Positions 34,671-43,455 of a stretch of DNA of 64,000 bases are shown here, piece by piece. Below the pieces are notes generated by a model. The model was not told the DNA's origin. It did no database searches and saw only the letters and a program-made list of their open reading frames with translations. The translations under genes and the position numbers were made by a program. Each line of letters opens with the position of its first letter. Within the stretch, counting starts at the first letter, position 1. Origin of the DNA: Sphingobacteriales bacterium (GTDB lineage Bacteria > Bacteroidota > Bacteroidia > Chitinophagales > CAIOSU01); NCBI GenBank assembly GCA_027483645.1, contig JAIXUD010000011.1, forward strand, positions 1 to 64,000, in the 5' to 3' direction.

Positions 34671-35891
34671 CTACCGCACCCGCGCCACTTCACTCGCCTT
34701 CTCTTGCAATAGCTTATAGTAAAGGTCGCCCATTTGGCGCACTAGGCGGGTGTAGTGGTACTTTTCCATTACAAACTGTTGGGCATCGTCGCTCATTTGA
34801 TGCCTAAGGGCATCGTCGTTTACCAGTTTCAACAGGTTATCCGTAAACGGTACCAGCTCATCAGTAGGCGATAGCAGCGCGGTGCGCCCTTCTTTTACCA
34901 CATCCCTTATGCCGCCCACGGCAGTGCTTACAATCGGCTTATCGGCCGCCTGTGCCTCAATTAGGCTCACGGGCGTACCCTCGTTGAACGAGCATAGCGC
35001 GATAATATCCAACCCAGCGTAGGCATAGTCCACATCCTTAATCCAACTTGTAAAGGTAAGCAGCGATTTCGGGCCTTTGGAGGCTTCAAAGTTGCAATCT
35101 ATGTTCAGCTCACGAACCAAGGCTTCCAGTTTCAAACGGTCTTCCCCGTCCCCGATGATGAAGGCACGGATGGGTTTGTTGGTTTGCTCGGAAACAGCTT
35201 TTATTGCCCTGATAAACAACGGATGGTTCTTTACCGGTACCAACCTGCCAACGATGCCAATAGCCACTTCGTTATCTGCTACTTGGTATTGCTGGCGGAA
35301 GTGCTGACGTTTATTGAACTTATCATGCTGAAAACGGGAAAGATCGAAGCCCAAGGGCACAATCTCCACTTTGTTGGGGTCGCATACGCGGAAGGTTTGG
35401 GTAAGCTCTTCTTTTTGTAACTCGCTAATGGCGATGATGCGGGTGCTGCGCTTGGCCAGATAACGCTCAATCTCCAAAAACACCCGGGTTTTCATGGGAT
35501 TAAAATAGGAGTGGAACACATGCCCATGGAAGGTATGCAGCACCACCGGTACATTGCTTTGTATAGCGGCCAAGCGGCCCAAGGCACCAGCCTTGGCAGC
35601 ATGGGTATGCACAATATGCGGCTTAAAATCGCGGATAACGTCCTTCACCATGCCGTATGCCTTGCGGTCGCGCAATGGGTTGATGCTGCGGTGCATGTCA
35701 GGGATGTAAGTGGGTTGCAAGCCCATGCTTTCGGCAATATACTCTGAGCTCTCCTCGCTTTCGTCTTTCATGCCCGAAAGTAGCAGGGTCTCAAACTCCC
35801 CATCCAAATACTTGGATAGGTACGAGGCGTTGTATGTTGGGCCACCAAGGTTGAGGCGGTTGATGATGCGAAGTATCCGGGGCTTGGACAT
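34671..35891 (-). CDS. Glycosyltransferase family 4
   Basis: 406 residues, GT-B fold. The N-terminal acceptor domain starts RILRIINRLNLGGPTYNASYLS; VHTHAAKAGALGRLAA is typical of GT4. The donor domain shows VGIVGRLVPVKNHPLFIRAI and FNEGTPVSLIEAQAADKPIVSTAVGG, the EX7E-type motif. It uses a nucleotide sugar to extend a surface polysaccharide. It lies 52 bases downstream of asnB-1 on the same strand and belongs to the 34.7-45.3 kb cluster. Confidence 0.9.
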   Translation of the reverse strand: MSKPRILRIINRLNLGGPTYNASYLSKYLDGEFETLLLSGMKDESEESSEYIAESMGLQPTYIPDMHRSINPLRDRKAYGMVKDVIRDFKPHIVHTHAAKAGALGRLAAIQSNVPVVLHTFHGHVFHSYFNPMKTRVFLEIERYLAKRSTRIIAISELQKEELTQTFRVCDPNKVEIVPLGFDLSRFQHDKFNKRQHFRQQYQVADNEVAIGIVGRLVPVKNHPLFIRAIKAVSEQTNKPIRAFIIGDGEDRLKLEALVRELNIDCNFEASKGPKSLLTFTSWIKDVDYAYAGLDIIALCSFNEGTPVSLIEAQAADKPIVSTAVGGIRDVVKEGRTALLSPTDELVPFTDNLLKLVNDDALRHQMSDDAQQFVMEKYHYTRLVRQMGDLYYKLLQEKASEVARVR

Positions 35892-35943
35892 GGGGGTAAA
35901 ATTGGGTCTATAACGTTACCTAATTAAGTGTTAACACTTAAAT

Positions 35944-37851
35944 TTAGGCTAAATATTTCTTCCACCAGTATTGGAACACTATCAAACCCCAAATTCGCGC
36001 CGGGGCTTCACCGGGATCGTTACTATGCAGTTGCTTTATCAAGGATTGTATGGTGGCATTGTCAAATATCCCTTGGGCTTTTACAAACTCTGGGCTCAGC
36101 AAGTCTTTTTCTATCAAATCCCTCAAATCGCCCCTAAACCATTTCAACAGCGGCACCTCAAAGCCATGCTTCGGCCGGTTGAAAAGCTCTTCCGGCAAAT
36201 CGGCACGGAAGGCATCTTTCAACATACTCTTACGCACGCCTTTACGCAGCTTATACTCGGCTGGTTGGGCAAAGGCAAAGTCCACCACTGTTACATCCAA
36301 AAACGGCACGCGCACTTCCAGGCTGTTGGCCATGCTCATCAAGTCCACCTTCACCAACATATCGCTTTGCAATACTTGGCCCATATCGGCCAGCAGTACA
36401 TCGTTTATGCCCGTATCGGCATCCAGTACGCCCAGCAGTTGTTGCTTCAATGCCTTATACTTCTGTGCTTGGTACTTGCTTTGCCAAGTTGGGGTAAGCA
36501 TGTTCAGGGTTTCCTGCTCATCGGCATAACCCGCCCAGCGCCAGTAGCGCTCTTTGTTGCCAAGGGCTGCACCTTCAGCAAAGCGGTCCACTTGCCTTAT
36601 CAAGTTGGTAAGCTTGCCGCTGCGCGATTTCGGCAACAAACCCGTTAGCGGTTTCAAAGCCGCCAACACGCTGCGGCCCGCTCCCAAGTTACGCAAGCGG
36701 TATTCAGCCAAGTGCTTGTTATAGCCCGCAAACATTTCATCGGCACCATCGCCACTGAGGGCTACGGTTACTTTTTGGCGGGTTTGCTTGCAAAGGATAT
36801 ACACCGCAATTGCCGATGAATCGGCAAACGGCTCATCGAGGTAATCCAGTATATCGAAGAGGTGGCTGTATAAGTCGTTGTTGGTGAGCGAGAAGGTGGT
36901 ATGATTGGTGTTGAATTTCTTGGCCACCAGTTCGGCATACTTGGTCTCGTCAAAATACGGCTCATCCTTGTAACCAATGGAAAAAGTATTAATGTGCGGA
37001 CTGTGCTTGGCTGCCAGCGAAACGATTACGGAAGAATCGATACCACCGCTCAAAAACGCACCCAGCGGCACATCGCTTATCAAGCGGCGTTTTACGGATG
37101 CATCCAGCAGTTCCCTTAGCCTATCGCAAGCCTGCTCGTAGGTGTACGTGCGACCATCGCGGGTTTCGCCTTCTTTGGGTAGCGTGTAATAGCGTTCGGT
37201 TGTTACGCCTTTTGCGCTTATCAGCAGTTGGGTGCCCGGCTCCACCTTGCGTACTTGCCTAAAAATGGTTTTGGGAGAAGGGATGTAGTTGAGCTGCAAA
37301 TAAGCGTGCAGTGCTTCGGTATCAATCTCTTTGTTGATGCTGAATTTGAGCAATGCCTTCATTTCCGAGGCAAATACTACCTGCTGGTCATCTTCATAGA
37401 AATAAAGGGGCTTGATACCATAACGGTCACGGGCCACAAATACGGTATTTTCTTGCTTGTCGTATATGGCGAGGGCAAAGAAACCGTTGAGCCAAGTAAC
37501 GAATTTAGCACCGTAGTAGCGGTACAGATACAATATCACTTCCGTATCGCTGGTGGAGCGGAATTGTATACCTTTATCGCTAAGGTATTGGGCAGATAGC
37601 TCTTGGTAGTTGAAGATTTCGCCATTAAAAACAATCACATAGCGGCCACTCTCATCTTCCATAGGCTGCTTGCCAGCATTGGATACATCCAGAATAGACA
37701 ATCGGGCATGGCCTAGAGCTACCTTGTCATCGGCAAAGTATTCTTGGCAATCGGGACCGCGCAGATTTAAGGCTCGCAGGGTTTGCTGAATGTCGGCCAA
37801 ATCCCGCTCTTGCAGTCCGTTTTTCCTGATGATACCTGATAAGCCGCACAT
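35944..37851 (-). CDS. asnB: Asparagine synthetase, glutamine-hydrolysing (copy 1)
   Basis: 635 residues. MCGLSGI gives Cys2, the N-terminal nucleophile of the glutaminase domain; residues about 1-200 form that domain. The synthetase domain has the ATP pyrophosphatase loop GAFLSGGIDSSVIVSL and ALSGDGADEMFAGYNKH. In polysaccharide clusters such enzymes often amidate sugar acids (uronamides) instead of making asparagine; the position here fits that. It has a leaderless-type promoter (TACCTTTG-CAAT-ATG). Copy 2 lies at 43456-45312 and is clearly divergent, so this is not a fresh duplication. Confidence 0.93.
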   Translation of the reverse strand: MCGLSGIIRKNGLQERDLADIQQTLRALNLRGPDCQEYFADDKVALGHARLSILDVSNAGKQPMEDESGRYVIVFNGEIFNYQELSAQYLSDKGIQFRSTSDTEVILYLYRYYGAKFVTWLNGFFALAIYDKQENTVFVARDRYGIKPLYFYEDDQQVVFASEMKALLKFSINKEIDTEALHAYLQLNYIPSPKTIFRQVRKVEPGTQLLISAKGVTTERYYTLPKEGETRDGRTYTYEQACDRLRELLDASVKRRLISDVPLGAFLSGGIDSSVIVSLAAKHSPHINTFSIGYKDEPYFDETKYAELVAKKFNTNHTTFSLTNNDLYSHLFDILDYLDEPFADSSAIAVYILCKQTRQKVTVALSGDGADEMFAGYNKHLAEYRLRNLGAGRSVLAALKPLTGLLPKSRSGKLTNLIRQVDRFAEGAALGNKERYWRWAGYADEQETLNMLTPTWQSKYQAQKYKALKQQLLGVLDADTGINDVLLADMGQVLQSDMLVKVDLMSMANSLEVRVPFLDVTVVDFAFAQPAEYKLRKGVRKSMLKDAFRADLPEELFNRPKHGFEVPLLKWFRGDLRDLIEKDLLSPEFVKAQGIFDNATIQSLIKQLHSNDPGEAPARIWGLIVFQYWWKKYLA

Positions 37852-37855
37852 ATTG

Positions 37856-37863
37856 CAAAGGTA
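37856..37863 (-). promoter_or_regulatory. Leaderless-type promoter of asnB copy 1
   Basis: Minus strand TACCTTTG-CAAT-ATG, with four bases between the -7 box and the start codon. Confidence 0.7.
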
Positions 37864-37946
37864 AGTGCTTATGAATTAGTATTTTTACCACGCACGGAGC
37901 TATTTATCCATTTTCACCTTTAATCTTAAGTAGCCTCTACGTAATA

Positions 37947-39293
37947 ATGACCAATTTCGACCTTTTCCTTGCGCCGCTTTACTTACTGGTTATCTATATG
38001 TTCGCATATAACCACCGCAGCCGCCATTATAAGGGTACCATACTTGAGCCTTACTACCTGCCCGCCTTAAGTATACATATTGTAGGGGGACTATTGTTCG
38101 GCATGGTTTATCAGTTTTACTATCGTGGGGGCGACACTTTCTACTTTTATCAGGGTATAGAAGTGATTTTTAAAGCCTTTTGGGAGAACCCAGGGGCGGC
38201 CATAGAAATGTTGTTTTTGGATGGCCTTGAATGGACTCCAAGTACCGCGCGATATACCTCGCAAGTATGGTGGTTTAGGGATGATAACTCTTGGACGGTT
38301 ATTAAGTTTGGCGGGCTGTTAAGCCTCATCTCTTTTGCAAACTTCTCCGTACTTACCATGTTGTTCTCTTGTTTTTCGTTTTGGGGCTCGTGGAAGATGT
38401 TCAAAATGTTTGCAGAGTGGCGGCCCGAAATGGTTAGGCAGTTTGCCATTGCGTTTTTCTTTATTCCCTCGGTCTTCTTTTGGGGCTCGGGTATTATGAA
38501 AGATACGGTGATGCTTGGAGCGCTGGGCGCCATAGTATACTGCTACTATATGATTGTATTTAAGAAAGATCGGCGTATAAAGTATTTTATAGGCCTTATC
38601 TTTTTCTCCTTCCTGATGCTAAAAATACGATCGTTCGTGTTTTTTACCTTGGCGCCAACCCTCATGTTGGGTACTTATGTACTAATAAGCAACAAGATAA
38701 AGAGTGCAGCATTGCGCACCTTCTTAGCACCTTTCCTTATCGCCATTATGGCGGCTGGGGCAACCTTTATGATTAACGCTACCGCCAACGTAAATGCCCG
38801 TTATTCACTAGGTTCATTGGAGAAAAGGGCGCATGATACACAATGGTGGCACACCCGTGTACAAGAAATTGAGGGCGTGGAGGGCTCTGCCTATACTTTA
38901 GGCGCACCTACCACCTCTTATGCAGGCATGGTGGCGCGTTTCCCAATGGCGGTAAATGTGGCACTGTTTCGCCCGTACCTATGGGAAATTAACGGCCCCA
39001 TTATGTTGCAGGCGGCACTGGAAAGCTTGACTATATTAGTTTTGACCCTGGTGACTATAAAGCGTACCGGACTGGGTGGCTTAGTGCGCTATACTATGAA
39101 AGACCCATTGCTGGCATTTGCGCTTTCGTTTGCCATACTATATGCGTTCGGGGTGGGGGTAACGAGCTATAACTTTGGTGCCTTGGTGCGATATAAAATA
39201 CCTGCTATACCGCTATATATTACCGCTCTTTACCTGTTGCGCTATTATGCAAACAGGGATAAGAACGAGCCAGTATTGGATAAAACTGAATAG
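37947..39293 (+). CDS. Polytopic membrane protein, possible polysaccharide polymerase
   Basis: 448 residues with about ten membrane helices (LFLAPLYLLVIYMFAYN, IHIVGGLLFGMVYQFYY, FFFIPSVFFWGSGIMKDTVM, FIGLIFFSFLMLKIRSFVFF, LSFAILYAFGVGVTSYNFG). A large extracytoplasmic loop (about 280-345) is rich in Ser/Thr/Arg. The layout and the location among glycosyltransferases suggest a Wzy/EpsG-type polymerase or O-antigen ligase, but no signature proves it. It is the only plus-strand gene of the cluster, and its last 49 bases overlap the opposite GT4 gene tail to tail. Confidence 0.6.
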   Translation: MTNFDLFLAPLYLLVIYMFAYNHRSRHYKGTILEPYYLPALSIHIVGGLLFGMVYQFYYRGGDTFYFYQGIEVIFKAFWENPGAAIEMLFLDGLEWTPSTARYTSQVWWFRDDNSWTVIKFGGLLSLISFANFSVLTMLFSCFSFWGSWKMFKMFAEWRPEMVRQFAIAFFFIPSVFFWGSGIMKDTVMLGALGAIVYCYYMIVFKKDRRIKYFIGLIFFSFLMLKIRSFVFFTLAPTLMLGTYVLISNKIKSAALRTFLAPFLIAIMAAGATFMINATANVNARYSLGSLEKRAHDTQWWHTRVQEIEGVEGSAYTLGAPTTSYAGMVARFPMAVNVALFRPYLWEINGPIMLQAALESLTILVLTLVTIKRTGLGGLVRYTMKDPLLAFALSFAILYAFGVGVTSYNFGALVRYKIPAIPLYITALYLLRYYANRDKNEPVLDKTE

Positions 39294-40348
39294 CGCTCTA
39301 CGATGGTCTGCCGAGCCTTTTGGCCCATTTCTATGCGTAACTGGTGGTCACTGATGAGTTTGCGCAGGGCGGCCTCCCACTCATCGGGGGTGTTGCATAG
39401 GTAGCCGTTTACGCCATCAGCCACTATCGTAGTATTTACGCCCACTGGCGACACCACGGCTGGCATGCCCAAAGCCATGTATTGCAATGCTTTGAAGCCA
39501 CATTTGCCCCGTGCCCAAGGGTCGTCGGTCAATGGCATTACACCGAAGTTGAAGTCCATTAGGTCGTCAATCTCCGTATCCTTTGCCCAGTGCTTATATA
39601 CCAAGCTCTTCAGCTCAAAATCAGGCGGGCGGTTACTGATTACCTTAAACTCAAAATCCAAATCTTCCTCTAGCTTGCGCAGCACGGGCACTAGCTCATC
39701 CAAGTAGCTCACGGTGGAGTGTGTGCCTGTCCACCCTATTACCACCTTAGCGGCATCTTGGTTTTTGATGCGGTTGTGGTGGTGCTCAGTATCGATAGTG
39801 GTGGGGTTGAGTACCACATTCGGGTTGAACTGGCGGGCGTAATTGCACAGGTATTCATTGCCGCATGATACTTTGTAGGCCCACTTACAGATAGGCCCAA
39901 CCTTTTGGTGCCACTTCAGCTTGGCGGCCATTTGGTTGTGTTCGCTAGTATTGGGCAGCCAGATGGCGTCATCAAAGTCGTACACCATTTTCTTACCCAG
40001 CACTTTGGCCAATATCCACTCAAACACCGGTGGCCCAATAGGTGCCAACTCGCGGAACACAAATACATAGTCGTATCCGCGGGCTTCGTACAAGTGCTTA
40101 AAGCGGCGCAGAAAGCCTTTTACTATGCCAAATGCTTTCTTGCCAACCATGCCCTTTTTGTACAGTATGTCGTTGGTTTCCACATCCAAAAAAGTGCGGA
40201 TGGTATACTCAAGGCCCGCTTGGGTAAGCGCGCCAAAATATTGCTCATACCGGAACCGTTGCCCCGGTGCGGTATCGAAAGGATAGGGGGTAAGGAAGAG
40301 GATGCGCTTTGGAGATATGCCTTTAGAGCGGTTTTCTGCCGACTGCAT
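39245..40348 (-). CDS. Glycosyltransferase family 4 (third of cluster)
   Basis: 367 residues from ATG 40348. ILFLTPYPFDTAPGQRFRYEQYF is a GT4-like start. The donor half has VVIGWTGTHSTVSYLDELVP and KCGFKALQYMALGMPAVVSPVG. MVYDFDDAIWLP near 140 is frequent in this subgroup. The chosen start overlaps the preceding methyltransferase by 26 bases; no later start codon precedes the first beta strand, so the overlap seems real. The 3' end overlaps the polymerase-like gene by 49 bases. Confidence 0.85.
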   Translation of the reverse strand: MQSAENRSKGISPKRILFLTPYPFDTAPGQRFRYEQYFGALTQAGLEYTIRTFLDVETNDILYKKGMVGKKAFGIVKGFLRRFKHLYEARGYDYVFVFRELAPIGPPVFEWILAKVLGKKMVYDFDDAIWLPNTSEHNQMAAKLKWHQKVGPICKWAYKVSCGNEYLCNYARQFNPNVVLNPTTIDTEHHHNRIKNQDAAKVVIGWTGTHSTVSYLDELVPVLRKLEEDLDFEFKVISNRPPDFELKSLVYKHWAKDTEIDDLMDFNFGVMPLTDDPWARGKCGFKALQYMALGMPAVVSPVGVNTTIVADGVNGYLCNTPDEWEAALRKLISDHQLRIEMGQKARQTIVERYSVLSNTGSFLSLFA

Positions 40349-41225
40349 GCCAGTAAGGTTCCTGATTGGAGAATACAATATCGCTAAGCCCTGCGGAGCT
40401 CATCATTTCGGTAATCTGCTGTTTGCTGAAACGCTGCTCCAGCGGGGTGCCGAAGCGGTCCAACGCATCGTTGCGAATGATGTTGAGGCTCTTGCCGAGG
40501 TAGTATGATAGCGGGATTTTTTTGTAAAAATTGCTTCCACCCAAAACCTTAATCAACCCGGATAAACCGACCAATGGCAGATACACCGTAAAGGCAATTA
40601 TGTCGCACACTACTTTCTTCAAACCTGAAGGCATTTTGCTGATAACCAACCTAAACACATTGCTCAGGTTGAAGATGAAACGGTACAGGCCGCCGCGGTT
40701 ATCCAAGCTATAATATAGGTATACCATAAAGTGACCACCAGGCTTCACCATTTCCACGCACTTGTGCACGGCACTGCGGGTATCGGGCACGTGGTGCAGT
40801 ACGCCTAGGCTAAACACAAAATCGAAGCTTGCCTTCTCGAAAGGTATCGCATCCACACCCGCTTGCGTTATGTTGATATTGCCTTTTTTGAGGGTCAATT
40901 TTTTGGCTGCCAGTACCGCTTTACTCGGGTCAACCGCCTCAATGGTACCGCAACGGCTGGCCACGTAATAAGACCAGCGGCCCGTGCCACAGCCCACATC
41001 CAGCACTCGGTGGCTGGTGTTGAGCATTTGTTTGGAAATGATATCGAAGTATTGGCTACCCGCTACTTCCAGCTCTTCTTCACTAAACTTGTCGAATTTG
41101 CTCCACTCCTCACCGAAAGACTCCACGGTCTCCATATCCATATTAGCCTCGTTCCCATGTATAAAGCTGGGGATATCGCCCCATGGGGTTTGCAATACTT
41201 GTACGGGTGGTTGAACAAAGCTCAT
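40323..41225 (-). CDS. SAM-dependent methyltransferase
   Basis: 300 residues from ATG 41225. Motif I HRVLDVGCGTGRWSYYVA binds SAM; IEAVDPSKAVLAA, IPFEKASFDFVFSLGVLHHVPD and VKPGGHFMVYLY are the class I motifs in order. A hydrophobic helical region (about 200-245) suggests membrane contact, as in methyltransferases acting on lipid-linked sugars. It sits between two glycosyltransferases, so a sugar or lipid-linked glycan is the probable substrate. Confidence 0.88.
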   Translation of the reverse strand: MSFVQPPVQVLQTPWGDIPSFIHGNEANMDMETVESFGEEWSKFDKFSEEELEVAGSQYFDIISKQMLNTSHRVLDVGCGTGRWSYYVASRCGTIEAVDPSKAVLAAKKLTLKKGNINITQAGVDAIPFEKASFDFVFSLGVLHHVPDTRSAVHKCVEMVKPGGHFMVYLYYSLDNRGGLYRFIFNLSNVFRLVISKMPSGLKKVVCDIIAFTVYLPLVGLSGLIKVLGGSNFYKKIPLSYYLGKSLNIIRNDALDRFGTPLEQRFSKQQITEMMSSAGLSDIVFSNQEPYWHAVGRKPL

Positions 41226-41277
41226 GCTGGATAAGATTTCGGTTGATGCTGGCCGCAAAATTAACGATTAATTTGGC

Positions 41278-42507
41278 TTAGCGTTGGTTTAATAGCCTTT
41301 GGTATATGGCCAGATATGCTTTTACGCCCTGTTCCAAGTCATAATAGTCTTCTGCATAGCCCCGCAGCACATCCCTATCCACTGGTTTTTGCAGTAGTTG
41401 TTTTAAGGCTGCTTGGTAATGCACCGGTGCCGGGCTGGCGATCAAAGCCCCGCCCTCAGGGTACTGGTTCATCAGGTAATCCAAGTCGCCCACGCCGCTC
41501 AAAGCCACTGCTGGTAAGCCACAAGCCCAGTATTCGCCCAGCTTGGTTGGGCTGCGGCCAATTACTGAGTAAGTAGGCTTGTATACAATGGTACCAATAT
41601 CGCCCGCCATCAAATAGCGGTATACCCCATTGTAGTTGGCACTGGCCAGTCTTACCTGCCCCAGCGGTATGTTGAATTTCGCTAGTTCAGCATCCAGCAC
41701 GCTCCTATCGGTACGGCTCAATACCAGCAGCAGTGCTCTAGGCTCAAGCATCAGCATCTCGCGGAAGATTTCCATGAGCATATCGGTACCGTAGTTGCCC
41801 CCAAGAGAGCCGCTGTACAGCAACACCTTAGCATCCTGCGGTATATCCAGTTCCTTCCTTAACTCTTGGCGAATGGTTTCGTTATATGGTGGAAAGGCAT
41901 TGAAATCCACACAGGTGGGTATTACACCTATATCTTTCTTGCTTTTGTAGCCCAACTTCTCGGCTTCCACTTGGCCAGCCACGGTGAGGGAAATGGCATA
42001 ATCGCTCTCCCTGAAAAACTTGCGCTCTAAGTGCTTAAAGTATTTGTATACGGGCTTATACACGGGCGAGCTCCACAAGCCGCTTTCCAGCTTCTCATCG
42101 GGCCACCAACCACGCATATCGAATATTACCTTGCTGCCATACTTCCTTTTGCAGCGCAACCCCAGTATAGGCGGTATGTAGCCTCGGCAATGTACAATAT
42201 CGAAATGGCCGAATTGCTTGTAAAGCTCCTGAATTTTGGCCCATCCGGCGCGTATGTCTTTAAGCGTGCTTAGTATCGGCGGGCTTTTGGTGTACATCAG
42301 CGGGTGCCAAGTAACATCAAAACCTTGCAACGATTGCTGCACAGCATCTTTGTGCTTTTCGTACAAGTCGGGCTTGTCAAAACTCACAATGTGCGACGAA
42401 AAACCCTGCTGCGTGAGCTTGCGTTGGTAGCTCAATACCTGCGACTGGCCCAAGGGGTCCGTCATGCCATCGTAAGAGAGGTATAAAACCTTGGGTTTAG
42501 CGCTCAT
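41278..42507 (-). CDS. Glycosyltransferase family 4 (second of cluster)
   Basis: 409 residues, GT-B fold. YLSYDGMTDPLGQSQVLSYQ and FDIVHCRGYIPPILGLR in the N-domain, KVLLYSGSLGGNYGTDMLMEIF and SPTKLGEYWACGLPAVALSG in the donor domain. The ATG lies inside the end of the epimerase gene (11-base overlap), so translation is probably coupled. The sugar cannot be identified. Confidence 0.9.
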   Translation of the reverse strand: MSAKPKVLYLSYDGMTDPLGQSQVLSYQRKLTQQGFSSHIVSFDKPDLYEKHKDAVQQSLQGFDVTWHPLMYTKSPPILSTLKDIRAGWAKIQELYKQFGHFDIVHCRGYIPPILGLRCKRKYGSKVIFDMRGWWPDEKLESGLWSSPVYKPVYKYFKHLERKFFRESDYAISLTVAGQVEAEKLGYKSKKDIGVIPTCVDFNAFPPYNETIRQELRKELDIPQDAKVLLYSGSLGGNYGTDMLMEIFREMLMLEPRALLLVLSRTDRSVLDAELAKFNIPLGQVRLASANYNGVYRYLMAGDIGTIVYKPTYSVIGRSPTKLGEYWACGLPAVALSGVGDLDYLMNQYPEGGALIASPAPVHYQAALKQLLQKPVDRDVLRGYAEDYYDLEQGVKAYLAIYQRLLNQR

Positions 42508-43450
42508 TGTACCATTTGATAAATTGCGTTAAGCCCTCTTGTAGTGTGGTGGTAGGTTGATAACCAAATAGTTGCTGTGCTTTGGTAATGTCGGCATAGG
42601 TAATGTCTACATCCCCCGGCTGCATCGGCATGGGGATGATATTGGGCTGTGCGCCCACAGCTGCATAAATAGCCGCAATCAAGTCCGCAAGCTTCACTGG
42701 GCCATTGTTACCTAAGTTCACTATCTCGAATACTTTAGTGTGGCTCATTACATAGTGCAGCGCCTTCATAAAGCCATCAACGGTATCGGCCACGTAGGTA
42801 TAGTCGCGGGCGGTGCTGCCATCGCCATACATAGTGATGGGCTCGCCAGCTTTGATCATCTTCACGAACTTGTGTATCGCCAAATCGGGCCGCTGGCGCG
42901 GGCCGTATACCGTAAACAGGCGAAGATTCAATATATCGAAACCGTACAAATGGTGATAGCTGTGGTTCATCAGCTCGCAGCTGCGCTTGGTAAAAGCATA
43001 GGGCGAAATCTGCTCGTCTACGGCATCCTGCTCGCTAAAGGGGATGGTTTTGTTGTTGCCATAAACCGATGACGAAGAGGCAAACAGCATTTTGTTAATG
43101 CCCTTGGCGCGCATCCACTCCAGTAAGTTATTGGTTGCGGTAATGTTGGTATTGATGTAGGCAACCGGGTCTTTAAGCGAAGGCAAAACACCCGCTTTTG
43201 CCGCTAGGTGTATCACTACATCGGCCTTTACGTCTAGCTTCATTACCGCAGCGGTATCCACCAAGTCCAGCTCCAAAAAGTTGAAGTTGGCGTGTGGCAG
43301 CAATAGTTGTAAGTTGGCTTCTTTGGCAGCGCGAGAATAAAAGGCATCAAAATTATCTATACCCGTTACCGTGTGGCCTTCGGCCAGCAAGCGCTCCGTT
43401 AAGTGAGAACCAATAAATCCTGCGCAACCGGTAAGTAAAACGTGGTACAT
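42497..43450 (-). CDS. NAD-dependent nucleotide-sugar epimerase (UDP-glucuronate 4-epimerase-like)
   Basis: 317 residues from ATG 43450. The Rossmann start VLLTGCAGFIGSHLTERLL binds NAD; the catalytic SSSVYG and YAFTK (Tyr-x-x-x-Lys) are present. RLFTVYGPRQRPDLAIHKF and GDGSTARDYTYVADTVDGF are the pattern of UDP-glucuronate/UDP-galactose epimerases of capsule clusters. A uronic acid product fits the two AsnB-type amidotransferases in the cluster. It begins five bases after asnB copy 2 and overlaps the next gene by 11. Confidence 0.9.
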   Translation of the reverse strand: MYHVLLTGCAGFIGSHLTERLLAEGHTVTGIDNFDAFYSRAAKEANLQLLLPHANFNFLELDLVDTAAVMKLDVKADVVIHLAAKAGVLPSLKDPVAYINTNITATNNLLEWMRAKGINKMLFASSSSVYGNNKTIPFSEQDAVDEQISPYAFTKRSCELMNHSYHHLYGFDILNLRLFTVYGPRQRPDLAIHKFVKMIKAGEPITMYGDGSTARDYTYVADTVDGFMKALHYVMSHTKVFEIVNLGNNGPVKLADLIAAIYAAVGAQPNIIPMPMQPGDVDITYADITKAQQLFGYQPTTTLQEGLTQFIKWYNER

Positions 43451-43455
43451 GTAGC

